Part shown: in pieces, positions 25,945-35,249 of the stretch
Numbering within the stretch: position 1 is the stretch's first letter
Layout: every line of letters begins with the position of its first letter
Program-made: the position numbers and the translations under genes
Notes under the pieces: generated by a model
What the model was told of the DNA's origin: nothing
Database searches by the model: none
Seen by the model: the letters and a program-made list of their open reading frames with translations, nothing else
Source of the DNA: Nibrella viscosa
GTDB taxonomy: Bacteria; Bacteroidota; Bacteroidia; Cytophagales; Spirosomataceae
DNA length: 64,000 nt
NCBI RefSeq assembly: GCF_039541875.1
Contig: NZ_BAABHB010000014.1
Span: forward strand, 62,001 to 126,000
Direction: 5' to 3'

Positions 25945-28719
25945 TTATTCAAACGCTTTCTGGATAAGTTCAGCCTGCTCTTTAGCATGGACTTTGGAGT
26001 AACCAGTTGCCGGTGAGGCCGAGGCTTCGCGGGAGATAACCCGCATCTTTACATCCGGCAGCACCCGCAGCATGTAGGTCCAGTAGCCCATGTTCTCCGG
26101 TTCTTCCTGTACCCATACAATGTCGGCCTTCTTGTATTGCCCCAAAAACTCCGCTAACTGCTTCTTGGGTAGCGGGTGCAACTGCTCGAGACGCACAACG
26201 GCTACGTCGTCGCGCTTGTCGGCCTGTTGCCTTTCCAGCAGTTCGTAGTAAATCTTACCGGTGCAAAGCAGTACCCGTTTTACCTTTTTAGCCTCAGCAT
26301 AGCTATCCCCAATTACTTCCCGGAAGCGGCCGTTGACCAGTTCATCCAGCGGAGAGATTACCTGCGGGTGACGCAGCAATGACTTCGGCGACATCACGAC
26401 CAGCGGCTTGCGGAACGGCCATGCCAGTTGCCGGCGCAGCAGATGGAACAGGTTGGCCGGCGTCGTTACGTTGGCCACCACCCAGTTGTATTCGGCCGAT
26501 AATTGCAGGAATCGCTCCGGACGGGCGTTGGAGTGCTCCGGTCCCTGACCTTCGTAGCCGTGGGGCAGCAGCAGCACGACACCGTTCATGCGGTTCCACT
26601 TGGTTTCGCAGCAGGATATAAACTGGTCGATCATGACCTGAGCGCCATTGGCAAAATCACCAAACTGGGCCTCCCAGATCACCAGCGCATTCGGGTTGGC
26701 GAGGGCGTACCCGAACTCAAAGCCCAGTACGCCGTATTCCGACAGCAGGGAGTTGTATACCCTGAACGTCTGCTGGTGTTCCTGGATGTGGTTCAGGCTA
26801 TTATAGGATTCGTTGGTCTCACTGTCGTGCAGGACGGCGTGGCGGTGCGAGAACGTTCCGCGCTGCACATCCTGCCCGCTCAACCGGACGATCTTGTCTT
26901 CGGTGATAATAGACCCGTAGGCCAGCAGTTCGGCGGTACCCCAGTTTACCTGACGGGTCTCAAACAGCATTTGCTGCCGGTCTTTCAGCAGTTTATCAAT
27001 CTGCTTAATAGGTTTGAAGCCTTCCGGAATCTTTACCAGCGCCTGCCCGATTTTTTCGAGCTGCTCCTGCGGTACACCGGTTTCCGGCGACTGGTCGAAA
27101 TCCTCGGGCTTCGACCGGCGAAGGCTGCGCCACTCCTGCTCCATCTTCGGGTACTTGTACGGTAGTGCTTTCTGCTTCACCATATCGAGCCGTTCCTGAA
27201 GGCTGGATTTAAAGGCTGTATCCATCTGACTGGCCAGCTCAGCGTCTACATCACCCCGCTCAATCAGTGCCCGGTTGTAGATTTCACGCGGGTTCTGGTG
27301 CTTGGCAATAGCCGTATACATGGTTGGCTGCGTAAACTTCGGCTCATCCGACTCGTTGTGGCCGTGCCGGCGGTAGCAAACCATATCCACAAAGATATCC
27401 CGGTTGAACTTCTCCCGGAATTCAACCGCCAGCTTCATGCAGAAAACCACAGCCTCCGGATCGTCGCCGTTGACGTGCAGCACCGGTGCATCAATGATCT
27501 TGGCAACGTCGGTGCAGTAGATCGACGAGCGGGCGTCTTCAAAATCAGTTGTGAAGCCAACCTGGTTATTAATCACAAAGTGGAAGGTACCACCGGTATG
27601 ATAACCTGCCAGTTTTGACATCTGGGTTACCTCATACACGATTCCCTGACCGGCCACGGCCGCGTCACCGTGAATCAGCACGGGCATTACCTTATCGTAG
27701 TCGCTGTTGAACAGGCCGTCGGCACGCGCCCGCACAAAACCTTCAACTACCGGGTTCACGGCCTCCAGGTGTGAGGGGTTCGGAGCTAGTTTCAGGTTTA
27801 CCTGCTTGCCGTTGGGTGTTTCAACCTGGCTGGAGTAACCGATATGGTATTTAACATCACCATCGCCGTAGACCTCTTCGGGCAGGTTGCCTTCAAATTC
27901 GTTGAAGATGGCATCGTAGGTTTTACCCAAAATATTAGCCAGCACATTCAGGCGGCCCCGGTGCGCCATGCCGATCATGATTTCTTCCACGCCCAGGTCG
28001 GCGGCTGCGGTAATCATGGCGTCTAGCGCTGGAATGGTCGTTTCGCCACCTTCCAGAGAGAACCGCTTCTGACCCAGATACTTGGTATGCAGGAAGTTCT
28101 CGAAAACAACAGCTTCGTTCAGTTTCGACAAAATCCTGGTTTTTTCGTCGTGCGACGGCTTATACTCCGGCAGTTCGCGCTCGATTTTAGCCTTGAACCA
28201 CTCCAGAATGGCCGGCTCCCGGATGTACATATACTCGAAGCCGATGCGGCCGGTGTATACCTTGTTGAGCTTACTCAGGATGGCTCGCAGTGTAGACGGC
28301 CCCATTTTCAACTCATTACCACATTCAAACACAGTATCCAGATCGGCGTCCGACAAGCCAAAATCGCTCAGGTCGAGCAGCGGCTGGCGGTCTTTCCGTT
28401 TCCGGATGGGGTTGGTTTGGGAAAGCAGGTGGCCTCTTGACCGGTACCCCAGAATCAGATTACGAACCCGGAGTTCTTTATCGACGTGGTTTTTATCAAC
28501 CTCGGCCGGCACCCCTTTAACAGCCGCTACTCCATTGGTCGGTGCCGGTGCGCCGTTTCCGTTACTGCTGGTCGATTCACTATAGGTTTGAGAGAACTCA
28601 AAGCCTTCAAAAAATTTCTGCCAGCTTTCATCCACCGAACCAGGATCCTGTTTGTAGGATTGGTACAATTGGTCAATGTAAGCCGCGTCAGAATTAGCTA
28701 TATACGAGTACTTATCCAT
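25945..28719 (-). CDS. sucA: 2-oxoglutarate dehydrogenase E1 component
   Basis: Thiamine-diphosphate-dependent E1 subunit of the TCA-cycle 2-oxoglutarate dehydrogenase complex, 924 aa, full length. Diagnostic parts: N-terminal YIDQLYQSYKQDPGSVDESW, the substrate-binding GMAHRGRLNVLANI, the ThDP/Mg region VLIHGDAAVAGQGIVYE and GDDPEAVVFCMKLA, RRHGHNESDEPKFTQP, and the C-terminal transketolase-like half (GTFSHRHAVLHD, LLPHGYEGQGPEHSNARPER). It starts at ATG 28719, with a TAACTTTG promoter-like box about 29 bp upstream. It is the first gene of the sucA-sucB unit. Confidence 0.97.
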   Translation of the reverse strand: MDKYSYIANSDAAYIDQLYQSYKQDPGSVDESWQKFFEGFEFSQTYSESTSSNGNGAPAPTNGVAAVKGVPAEVDKNHVDKELRVRNLILGYRSRGHLLSQTNPIRKRKDRQPLLDLSDFGLSDADLDTVFECGNELKMGPSTLRAILSKLNKVYTGRIGFEYMYIREPAILEWFKAKIERELPEYKPSHDEKTRILSKLNEAVVFENFLHTKYLGQKRFSLEGGETTIPALDAMITAAADLGVEEIMIGMAHRGRLNVLANILGKTYDAIFNEFEGNLPEEVYGDGDVKYHIGYSSQVETPNGKQVNLKLAPNPSHLEAVNPVVEGFVRARADGLFNSDYDKVMPVLIHGDAAVAGQGIVYEVTQMSKLAGYHTGGTFHFVINNQVGFTTDFEDARSSIYCTDVAKIIDAPVLHVNGDDPEAVVFCMKLAVEFREKFNRDIFVDMVCYRRHGHNESDEPKFTQPTMYTAIAKHQNPREIYNRALIERGDVDAELASQMDTAFKSSLQERLDMVKQKALPYKYPKMEQEWRSLRRSKPEDFDQSPETGVPQEQLEKIGQALVKIPEGFKPIKQIDKLLKDRQQMLFETRQVNWGTAELLAYGSIITEDKIVRLSGQDVQRGTFSHRHAVLHDSETNESYNSLNHIQEHQQTFRVYNSLLSEYGVLGFEFGYALANPNALVIWEAQFGDFANGAQVMIDQFISCCETKWNRMNGVVLLLPHGYEGQGPEHSNARPERFLQLSAEYNWVVANVTTPANLFHLLRRQLAWPFRKPLVVMSPKSLLRHPQVISPLDELVNGRFREVIGDSYAEAKKVKRVLLCTGKIYYELLERQQADKRDDVAVVRLEQLHPLPKKQLAEFLGQYKKADIVWVQEEPENMGYWTYMLRVLPDVKMRVISREASASPATGYSKVHAKEQAELIQKAFE

Positions 28720-28747
28720 AAAAAGACACGTCGCGTTGTTTAACCGA

Positions 28748-28755
28748 CAAAGTTA
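28748..28755 (-). promoter_or_regulatory. Candidate -7 box (TAACTTTG) of sucA
   Basis: Matches the Bacteroidota TAnnTTTG -7 element, reading on the minus strand 29 bp before the sucA start. No good TTTG -33 element was found at the usual distance, so support is partial. Confidence 0.35.
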
Positions 28756-28980
28756 TAAGATGATTACCGAAGGACATACATTATTTTTCCTGTTTTTATC
28801 CAATACCTTGTCTAATGAAAGCCATTGTCCCTTTGACCAATACAAGATTTGCTTTGTATTCACCGGACAGCGGGTAAGACCGGCATCTATCTGACTTTTT
28901 GATCGGAACACGCTATAGTAAGAACAAAGGCAGGCCTATTTAATTTGCCTGTCTACACTATTTTTCATTTTTCTGCTCTT

Positions 28981-30942
28981 ATGCGCCATCGCATGAATGT
29001 GCTAACTTTTCTCGGATGCTGGCTCATTGCCTTTTCCGTTCCGGCCGCCGACCGGACATTCCAGCTTCAATCCCCGAATCAGCAACTGCATATAACGGTG
29101 GAGGTGGGTAATCAGGTTCGTTACCGCGTCAGCCATAACGGCATTGATCTGCTCCAGCCTTCAACACTATCAATGACCCTGGCCGACGGCCGTACGCTTG
29201 GCCGCAACAGTACGTTTCGGAAGCAAACGCTAGCCAGCGCCAACCGGACAGTGACCCCGCCCTACGGCATCAGCCAGACTATTCCGGAGCAATTCAATGA
29301 GTTACGGCTGGATTTCCGGGAAAACTTCGCCATTATTTTCCGGGCGTATAACGAAGGGGTGGCGTACCGCTTTGCGACCAACCTGCGGGACTCCATCCGG
29401 GTGCAGAACGAGGAGGTACAGTACCGGCTGGCGGGTGATTGGCCGGCCTATTTTCACCCCAGCGAATTTTTGAGTTCGTTTGAGTCAAATTATGTGTATA
29501 AACCGCTGTCGCAGCAAACGCAGCAGAGCAGTCTGCCGATTCTGGCGGAAGTACCTAATGGCGTACGATTGGCCTTTCTGGAGTCTGACCTGCTGGATTA
29601 CCCCGGCCTGTACCTGAAGCGGGATTCGACGCAGACCAGCACCTTGATGGGGCTGCTGCCGGCCTACCCGAAGGTAGTGGAGCAGGGCGGGCATAGTAAG
29701 TTCAATATGCTGGTGCGGGAGCGGGAGCCTTATCTGGCCCAAACGATTGGTATGCGGGCTTTTCCCTGGCGGGTGATGGCGGTGGCGCAGACCGACAAAG
29801 ACCTGCTGAATAACCAGCTCGTTTACCTGCTGGCATCGGAAAACAAACTGGGCGATGTGTCATGGGTGAAGCCCGGCAAGGTGGCCTGGGACTGGTGGAG
29901 CGCCAATAACCTTACGGGCGTTCCGTTCAAGGCCGGGTTTAACACTGAGACGTACAAATACTTTATTGACTTTGCCGCCCGCAACGGCATTGAATACGTA
30001 AACCTGGATGAAGGTTGGTCGGATCAGTTTGACCTGCTGAAGCCGGCCAATAAACTGGACATGGACGAGGTGGTCCGCTACGCCAGACAGAAAAACGTTG
30101 GGCTGATTCTGTGGTGCGTCTGGCACACGCTGGACCGGCAGATGCAGCCGGCCCTCGACCAGTTTGCCAAATGGGGCATTGCTGGGGTAAAAGTAGACTT
30201 TATGGACCGTGACGATCAGGTGGTGGTCAATTTCTACGAGCGGCTGCTGCGCGAAGCGGCCAAACGGAAGATGCTGGTAAACTACCATGGAGCTTACAAG
30301 CCTACCGGGCTGCAGCGTACATTTCCCAATAACATCAACCGGGAAAGTGTGAAGGGGCTGGAGTGGAACAAGTTCAACCCGCAGGGCATTACGCCGGAGC
30401 ATGATGTCACACTGCCGTTTATCCGGATGCTGGCGGGTTCGATGGATTATACGCCGGGAGCCATGACGAACATGAACAAAGAGAACTGGCGGATGATTTT
30501 TGAGCAGCCGATGAGCCAGGGCACAAGGGCGCATCAGTTAGCCATGTTTGTGGTCTACCACGCGCCCCTGCAGATGCTGGCCGATGCACCAACGGCCTAT
30601 GAGCGCGAGCCTGACGTCCTGAAGTTTCTGGCTGCTGTACCCGTGACCTGGGACGAAACCGTACCCCTGGACAGCAAAGTGGCCGATTACGTGACCATTG
30701 CCCGGCGCAAGGGCGATGCCTGGTATGTCGGCTCCATGACCGACTGGACCGCCCGTGACCTCTCCCTCAAACTCGATTTTCTGGGCGATGGTACTTACCA
30801 GATAGAAGTCTTCCGCGATGGCCCCAACGCCGAACGTGTCGGCAGTGATTACGTCCGTGAGGTCAAAACCGTCCGTAAAGGTGAGACTGTTGCCATTCCG
30901 ATGGCGGCTGGTGGGGGATGGGTGGCCAGGTTTACAAAGTAG
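28981..30942 (+). CDS. Glycoside hydrolase family 97 (alpha-glucosidase/alpha-galactosidase-like), exported
   Basis: About 653 aa, beginning at ATG 28981 (or 28993) with a signal peptide (MNVLTFLGCWLIAFSVPAA). The three GH97 parts are recognisable: an N-terminal beta-sandwich (QSPNQQLHITVEVGNQVRY), a TIM barrel with WDWWSANNLTGVPF, YVNLDEGWSD and GVKVDFMDRDDQ, and a C-terminal beta domain. The Asp/Glu residues in these motifs and ITPEHDVTLPF are in the expected positions for the Ca2+-dependent enzyme; whether it is inverting or retaining was not determined. It probably acts on alpha-linked oligosaccharides in the periplasm. Monocistronic, convergent with hemN. Confidence 0.93.
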   Translation: MRHRMNVLTFLGCWLIAFSVPAADRTFQLQSPNQQLHITVEVGNQVRYRVSHNGIDLLQPSTLSMTLADGRTLGRNSTFRKQTLASANRTVTPPYGISQTIPEQFNELRLDFRENFAIIFRAYNEGVAYRFATNLRDSIRVQNEEVQYRLAGDWPAYFHPSEFLSSFESNYVYKPLSQQTQQSSLPILAEVPNGVRLAFLESDLLDYPGLYLKRDSTQTSTLMGLLPAYPKVVEQGGHSKFNMLVREREPYLAQTIGMRAFPWRVMAVAQTDKDLLNNQLVYLLASENKLGDVSWVKPGKVAWDWWSANNLTGVPFKAGFNTETYKYFIDFAARNGIEYVNLDEGWSDQFDLLKPANKLDMDEVVRYARQKNVGLILWCVWHTLDRQMQPALDQFAKWGIAGVKVDFMDRDDQVVVNFYERLLREAAKRKMLVNYHGAYKPTGLQRTFPNNINRESVKGLEWNKFNPQGITPEHDVTLPFIRMLAGSMDYTPGAMTNMNKENWRMIFEQPMSQGTRAHQLAMFVVYHAPLQMLADAPTAYEREPDVLKFLAAVPVTWDETVPLDSKVADYVTIARRKGDAWYVGSMTDWTARDLSLKLDFLGDGTYQIEVFRDGPNAERVGSDYVREVKTVRKGETVAIPMAAGGGWVARFTK

Positions 30943-30969
30943 AGGTCAGCATCTCTGCTGGCCGAGACA

Positions 30970-32334
30970 TTACACCGTCTGCGAGAACAGCCGCTCGCGG
31001 GTCTGGGAGCGGTGCAGGCGCTTGTCGAAGGCCATGCAGATGTTGCGGAGGAAGGGCATACCGGCGGGCAGGACACGCAATGCCTGTTCGTCGTACACGA
31101 TAAGGCCGTCCTGCCGGAAACCTTCCAGCTTTAACGCTAACTCCTCCCACTCGGCCGGTGTCCAGTCAGATAATTCCCATTGGGTGCCGTAGCAGCACAT
31201 GATGGTCAGGATCTGCCGCCGTACCCACTGATCTTCGGGGTTGAGCACATGACCACGGGTGAGGGGCAGTTCGCCGGCCTGAACACGGGCCATGTAGGTG
31301 TCTACATCTTTTTCGTTCTGGGCAAAGGCCGTCCAGACATCACCGATGGAGGAGGCACCCAACCCCAGCAGGACCTGGGTGCGGGTGGTGGTGTAGCCCA
31401 TGAAGTTCCGGTGCAGAGCGCCGGTCTGCATGGCTTTATACATCGAGTCGTGGGGCATGGCAAAATGGTCCATGCCAATTTCGTGGTAACCGCCGGCTTC
31501 CAGCAGGGCCAGACCAACTTCGTAGAGGGTGCGCTTGCCTTCGCCCGAGGGGAGGTCTTCGTCGCGGAACCCGCGCTGCCCGTTGCCCTTGATCCAGGGC
31601 ACATGGGCGTAGGAGTAAAAGGCGATGCGGTCGGGGCGAAGCGCCAGCGTTTTGGCTACCGTGTCCCGGATGGATTCCGGGCGCTGAAAGGGCAGACCGA
31701 ACACCAAATCGTGGCTGACAGAGGTATACCCAATTTTCCGCGCCCATTCGGTTACGTTCTGTACATTCCGGAACGGCTGGAAACGGTGAATGGCCTTCTG
31801 CACCACCGGATCATAATCCTGCACCCCAAAACTTACCCGGCGGAAACCATGATCGTATAACGTTTGCAGGTGCTCGCGGGTGGTGTTGTTAGGGTGACCT
31901 TCCCAGCCGTATTCGATGGTATCGGCCTGATCGGCAAAGAGGAACAGACCTTTCATCAGCTTGTCCAGACTCTGCGGTTTAAAGAAGCTGGGGGTACCTC
32001 CGCCCAGGTGCAGGTAGGCAAGGCGCGGTCGCTCCGGCAGCAGGTCGCAATACAGCATCCACTCCCGAATCAGGGCGTCGATATACGGTTCTTCTACGGC
32101 ATGATTGCGGGTGATGCGCTTGTTGCAGCCGCAAAACGTACACAGACTCTCGCAGTAGGGCAGGTGTATATACAGGCTGACGCCATGCGTGCCGTTGGTG
32201 CTTCGGAAGGCCCGTTGCAGGCTGGTGATCCAGGCGGCTTCACTGAAGGTGGTATTGTCCCAGAAGGGTACGGTGGGATAGCTGGTGTAGCGCGGGCCAG
32301 GTACGTTGTACTTCTGAATAAGCGATGTGTTCAT
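30970..32334 (-). CDS. hemN: Oxygen-independent coproporphyrinogen III oxidase
   Basis: Radical-SAM enzyme of haem synthesis that converts coproporphyrinogen III to protoporphyrinogen IX without oxygen. About 454 aa from ATG 32334; the frame is open further upstream but similarity starts at MNTSLIQKYNVPGPRYTSYP. The [4Fe-4S] motif is YCESLCTFCGCNKRI (Cys-x3-Cys-x2-Cys). LHLGGGTPSFF and SFGVQDYDPVVQKAIHRFQP are HemN-type signatures, and the N-terminal YTSYP distinguishes true HemN from HemW. It is divergent from a CcoI/FixI-type copper ATPase, a pairing known from microaerobic cbb3-oxidase gene sets. Confidence 0.95.
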   Translation of the reverse strand: MNTSLIQKYNVPGPRYTSYPTVPFWDNTTFSEAAWITSLQRAFRSTNGTHGVSLYIHLPYCESLCTFCGCNKRITRNHAVEEPYIDALIREWMLYCDLLPERPRLAYLHLGGGTPSFFKPQSLDKLMKGLFLFADQADTIEYGWEGHPNNTTREHLQTLYDHGFRRVSFGVQDYDPVVQKAIHRFQPFRNVQNVTEWARKIGYTSVSHDLVFGLPFQRPESIRDTVAKTLALRPDRIAFYSYAHVPWIKGNGQRGFRDEDLPSGEGKRTLYEVGLALLEAGGYHEIGMDHFAMPHDSMYKAMQTGALHRNFMGYTTTRTQVLLGLGASSIGDVWTAFAQNEKDVDTYMARVQAGELPLTRGHVLNPEDQWVRRQILTIMCCYGTQWELSDWTPAEWEELALKLEGFRQDGLIVYDEQALRVLPAGMPFLRNICMAFDKRLHRSQTRERLFSQTV

Positions 32335-32415
32335 ACGATTGGCTGTTCTCCCCGCAAAGTTGCCGCTTAGCTCTCCGCTATACCCTGACATTGTTCCGCA
32401 TCGGGTCTAACAAGT

Positions 32416-32433
32416 ATCAGCTATGCGGCTGAT
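32416..32433. promoter_or_regulatory. Palindrome in the hemN/copper-ATPase divergent promoter region
   Basis: ATCAGC-tatgcg-GCTGAT, a perfect 6-bp inverted repeat with 6-bp spacing, nearly centred between the two divergent start codons (32334 and 32488). Size and spacing resemble a Crp/Fnr-type operator, but the half-site is not the classical TTGAT. Assignment is speculative. Confidence 0.3.
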
Positions 32434-32487
32434 TATCGTCATGCGTTGCGGGCGGGCATCCGGCGAACTTGCACAAAATTTCTCCTC

Positions 32488-34992
32488 ATGAGTACGGCGA
32501 CATTAACCCAAACGACTTGCTTTCACTGCGGTAACGACTGCCCCGAACAACCTATCGTGTTTGACAAAAAAGCGTTTTGCTGCGACGGCTGCAAGGCCGT
32601 GTACGAAGTCCTGAATGCCAATCAACTCTGCCAGTATTATGAACTGATGCCGGCCCCCGGTCAAGCGCCCCGAATTGCGCGGCTGGAGTTTCTGGATCAT
32701 CCCGATATCATCAGCCAACTGCTTGAATTTACCGACGGTGCGGTGTCTAACGTGACTTTTTATGTGCCGTCTATCCACTGTAGTTCCTGTCTGTACCTGC
32801 TGGAGCACCTGTACCGAATCAGCCCGGCCATTCAGACCTCGCGGGTCGATTTTCTAAAAAAGCACGTTCACGTTACCTTCCTCCAGAAAGACATCAGCCT
32901 GCGGCAGGTAGCCGAAATGCTGACCTCGCTAGGCTACGAGCCGCTGATAAGCCTGAACGATGTGGTGAAGGAGACCGAGACGCCATCGTACCGGCCGCTG
33001 CTGTACAAGCTGGCCGTGGCGGGTTTCTGCGCGGGTAACATCATGCTGTTCAGTTTCCCGGAGTACCTGGGGCTGGACGACCCTTCCTTCAAAAAGCTGT
33101 TCGGCTACCTGAACCTGCTGCTGGCCACGCCGGTAATCTTTTATTCGGGATGGGGCTATTTTGAATCCGTCTGGGCAGCCCTCCGCCGGAAGATGATCAA
33201 CATTGATCTGCCCATTCTGGTCGGTATCCTCACCGCCTACAGCCGAACTATTTACGAAGTACTGACACAAACCGGGGCCGGCTATTCTGATTCCGTCACG
33301 GGGCTGATTTTCTTCCTGCTGATTGGTAAATGGTTTCAGCAGCGCACCTACGACTTTATGTCCTTCGAGCGCGATTACAAATCCTACTTCCCGCTGGCGG
33401 CTACGCGGCTGGTGCCTGCACGGGGCAGGGGGCAGGGGGCAGGGGGCTTGGGGCTTGGGGGAAGGGGCGTGGGGGCCGAGTTAGCAGAGCTATTACCCCC
33501 TGCCCCCTGCCCCCTGCTCGAAGAATCCGTGCCGGTGGCGTCGCTAAAGAAAGGCGACCGGATACGCATTCGGAACCAGGAGCTGATTCCGGCGGATGGT
33601 ATTCTATACAAGGGGAGTGCGACGATTGACTATAGCTTTGTGACGGGTGAGTCGGAGCCGGAAAGTAAGAAGCCGGGTACGCTACTATATGCCGGTGGTA
33701 AGCAGCTTGGCGAAGCTATCGAACTTGAAGTGGTGCGGGAGGTGTCTCAGAGTTACCTGACGCAATTGTGGAACAACGATGCCTTCCGGAAAGGAGCCCA
33801 AAGCCGTATCCGCACCTTTGCCGATGCAGTGGGCAAATATTTTACCGTTACCGTGCTGACGCTGGCGTTTCTGGTTGGCACCTACTGGTACCTGACCGAT
33901 GCGGCCAAAGCGGTTAATGCCTTCACCGCTATTCTGATTGTGGCCTGTCCGTGTGTGCTGTCGCTGTCGTATCCCTTCGTGCTGGGCAATGGCATACGAA
34001 TCTTTGGAAAGCAGCAATTTTACCTCAAAAATGCCGATGTGCTGGAGCAGATGGCCGCCTGCGATACCATTGTGTTCGATAAAACGGGTACCCTGACTTC
34101 TGCTATGGCTACCCGGCCGGTTGAAGATTTCAGCGTACCGCTCGATGAAATGGAACGCTCGCTGGTGGCTTCGCTGGTACAGCAGTCGGCGCACCCATTC
34201 AGCCGGAAGCTGTTTGCGCACCTGGCCGATGCCCTGACGCTGCCGGTGGAGAACTTTACAGAAGTAACCGGCCAGGGTATCAAAGGCCTGGTGTACGGAC
34301 AATTTGTTAAGATCGGCGCCCGGTCGTTTGTGCACCCCTCACCCGGGAATGAGGCTAATGAGGTTGAAGGCTCCGTGGTACACGTGAGCATCGACCATAT
34401 CTACCGGGGCTGTTTCCGGTTTCCCAACCAGTTCCGCGCCGGTATTAGTACCATGCTGGCGAGCCTACAGGCAAACCACACCCTCTACCTGCTCTCTGGT
34501 GATAACGACGCTATTCTGCGCAGCCCGGCCGGCAAGGACCTACAGGCGTGGTTTTCCGGCAAAGAGCAGATGGTGTTCGACTGCCACCCGCAGCAGAAAC
34601 TGGATATGATTCGCTCGCTACAGGCCAAAGGTCGCCGGGTGCTGATGGTCGGCGATGGTCTGAACGATGCCGGAGCCCTGAAACAGGCTGATGTGGGCAT
34701 TGCCGTGACGGACAATACCATTCAGTTTACCCCGTCGAGCGACGCCATTCTGGAAGCCGGTGCGCTGCGTCGCCTGCCCGATTTTCTGACCTACAGCCAG
34801 TTCGGAATGCGGCTGATACGCTTCAGCTTTGCGGTGTCGCTCATCTACAACTGCATCGGTCTCTCTTTTGCCGTCACGGGTAATCTGTCGCCGGTAGTAG
34901 CCGCCATTCTGATGCCGCTCAGCTCCGCCACTATGGTGTTTATCGCCACGCTGGGCATGCGCTGGAAAGGCGCACAGCTGTTCCCGCACTGA
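32488..34992 (+). CDS. Heavy-metal (copper) P1B-type ATPase, CcoI/FixI-like, with an in-frame repeat insertion
   Basis: About 834 aa from ATG 32488. The N-terminus carries a Cys-rich module (CFHCGNDC, FCCDGCKAVYEVL) typical of CcoI/FixI, followed by an HMA domain with IHCSSCLYLLEHL. Membrane helices flank the CPC motif (VACPCVLSLSYPF); DKTGTLTS is the phosphorylation site, SAHPFSRKL the HP locus, GDGLNDAGAL the hinge. It probably exports Cu+ for maturation of a cbb3-type oxidase. Residues about 312-344, in the actuator-domain region just before VPVASLKKGDRIRI, are encoded by a Gly/Pro-rich inverted repeat (33425-33517) absent from the usual family; the frame stays open. Confidence 0.92.
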   Translation: MSTATLTQTTCFHCGNDCPEQPIVFDKKAFCCDGCKAVYEVLNANQLCQYYELMPAPGQAPRIARLEFLDHPDIISQLLEFTDGAVSNVTFYVPSIHCSSCLYLLEHLYRISPAIQTSRVDFLKKHVHVTFLQKDISLRQVAEMLTSLGYEPLISLNDVVKETETPSYRPLLYKLAVAGFCAGNIMLFSFPEYLGLDDPSFKKLFGYLNLLLATPVIFYSGWGYFESVWAALRRKMINIDLPILVGILTAYSRTIYEVLTQTGAGYSDSVTGLIFFLLIGKWFQQRTYDFMSFERDYKSYFPLAATRLVPARGRGQGAGGLGLGGRGVGAELAELLPPAPCPLLEESVPVASLKKGDRIRIRNQELIPADGILYKGSATIDYSFVTGESEPESKKPGTLLYAGGKQLGEAIELEVVREVSQSYLTQLWNNDAFRKGAQSRIRTFADAVGKYFTVTVLTLAFLVGTYWYLTDAAKAVNAFTAILIVACPCVLSLSYPFVLGNGIRIFGKQQFYLKNADVLEQMAACDTIVFDKTGTLTSAMATRPVEDFSVPLDEMERSLVASLVQQSAHPFSRKLFAHLADALTLPVENFTEVTGQGIKGLVYGQFVKIGARSFVHPSPGNEANEVEGSVVHVSIDHIYRGCFRFPNQFRAGISTMLASLQANHTLYLLSGDNDAILRSPAGKDLQAWFSGKEQMVFDCHPQQKLDMIRSLQAKGRRVLMVGDGLNDAGALKQADVGIAVTDNTIQFTPSSDAILEAGALRRLPDFLTYSQFGMRLIRFSFAVSLIYNCIGLSFAVTGNLSPVVAAILMPLSSATMVFIATLGMRWKGAQLFPH
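33425..33517. repeat. Heptamer-periodic inverted repeat inserted in the P-type ATPase gene
   Basis: Perfect 22-nt arms (33425-33446 and 33496-33517), each three tandem GCAGGGG-type 7-nt units, separated by 49 nt that contain further degenerate GGGGCTTG-like units. It lies wholly inside the coding region, keeps the reading frame, and encodes Gly-rich then Pro/Cys-rich residues. Extremely G-skewed compared with the surrounding gene. Confidence 0.92.
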
Positions 34993-35013
34993 TTACATCT
35001 GGTTACTACCTGC

Positions 35014-35041
35014 GAGCCGGATATGAATCCGGCTCTTTTTT
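35014..35041 (+). terminator. Terminator of the copper-ATPase gene
   Basis: Stem GAGCCGG / CCGGCTC with loop ATATGAAT, followed by six T residues, 22 bp after the stop codon. Confidence 0.85.
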
Positions 35042-35249
35042 GTGTATACAATAATATAATTCGGTATCTTCTTGGAAATTGTATTTTAACCGGTAATTTT
35101 AGTGTTGTTCCGGTAGTTGCGTTAATAACATAGGTAGCAATAATAATCAGTTTGTAAGCAGTATGCAGGTCCGTACAATTAGTAGCAGTGTTTAGTAGTT
35201 GATGCGACTTCCCGGTTTGTTTAGGATTTACAAATAACCGTTTTGTCAT

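Noticed and set aside
26503..27165. 220-codon open frame antisense to sucA
   Set aside because: Shadow of a core gene; no start context or domain.
31180..31860. 226-codon open frame antisense to hemN
   Set aside because: Shadow of hemN; no independent support.
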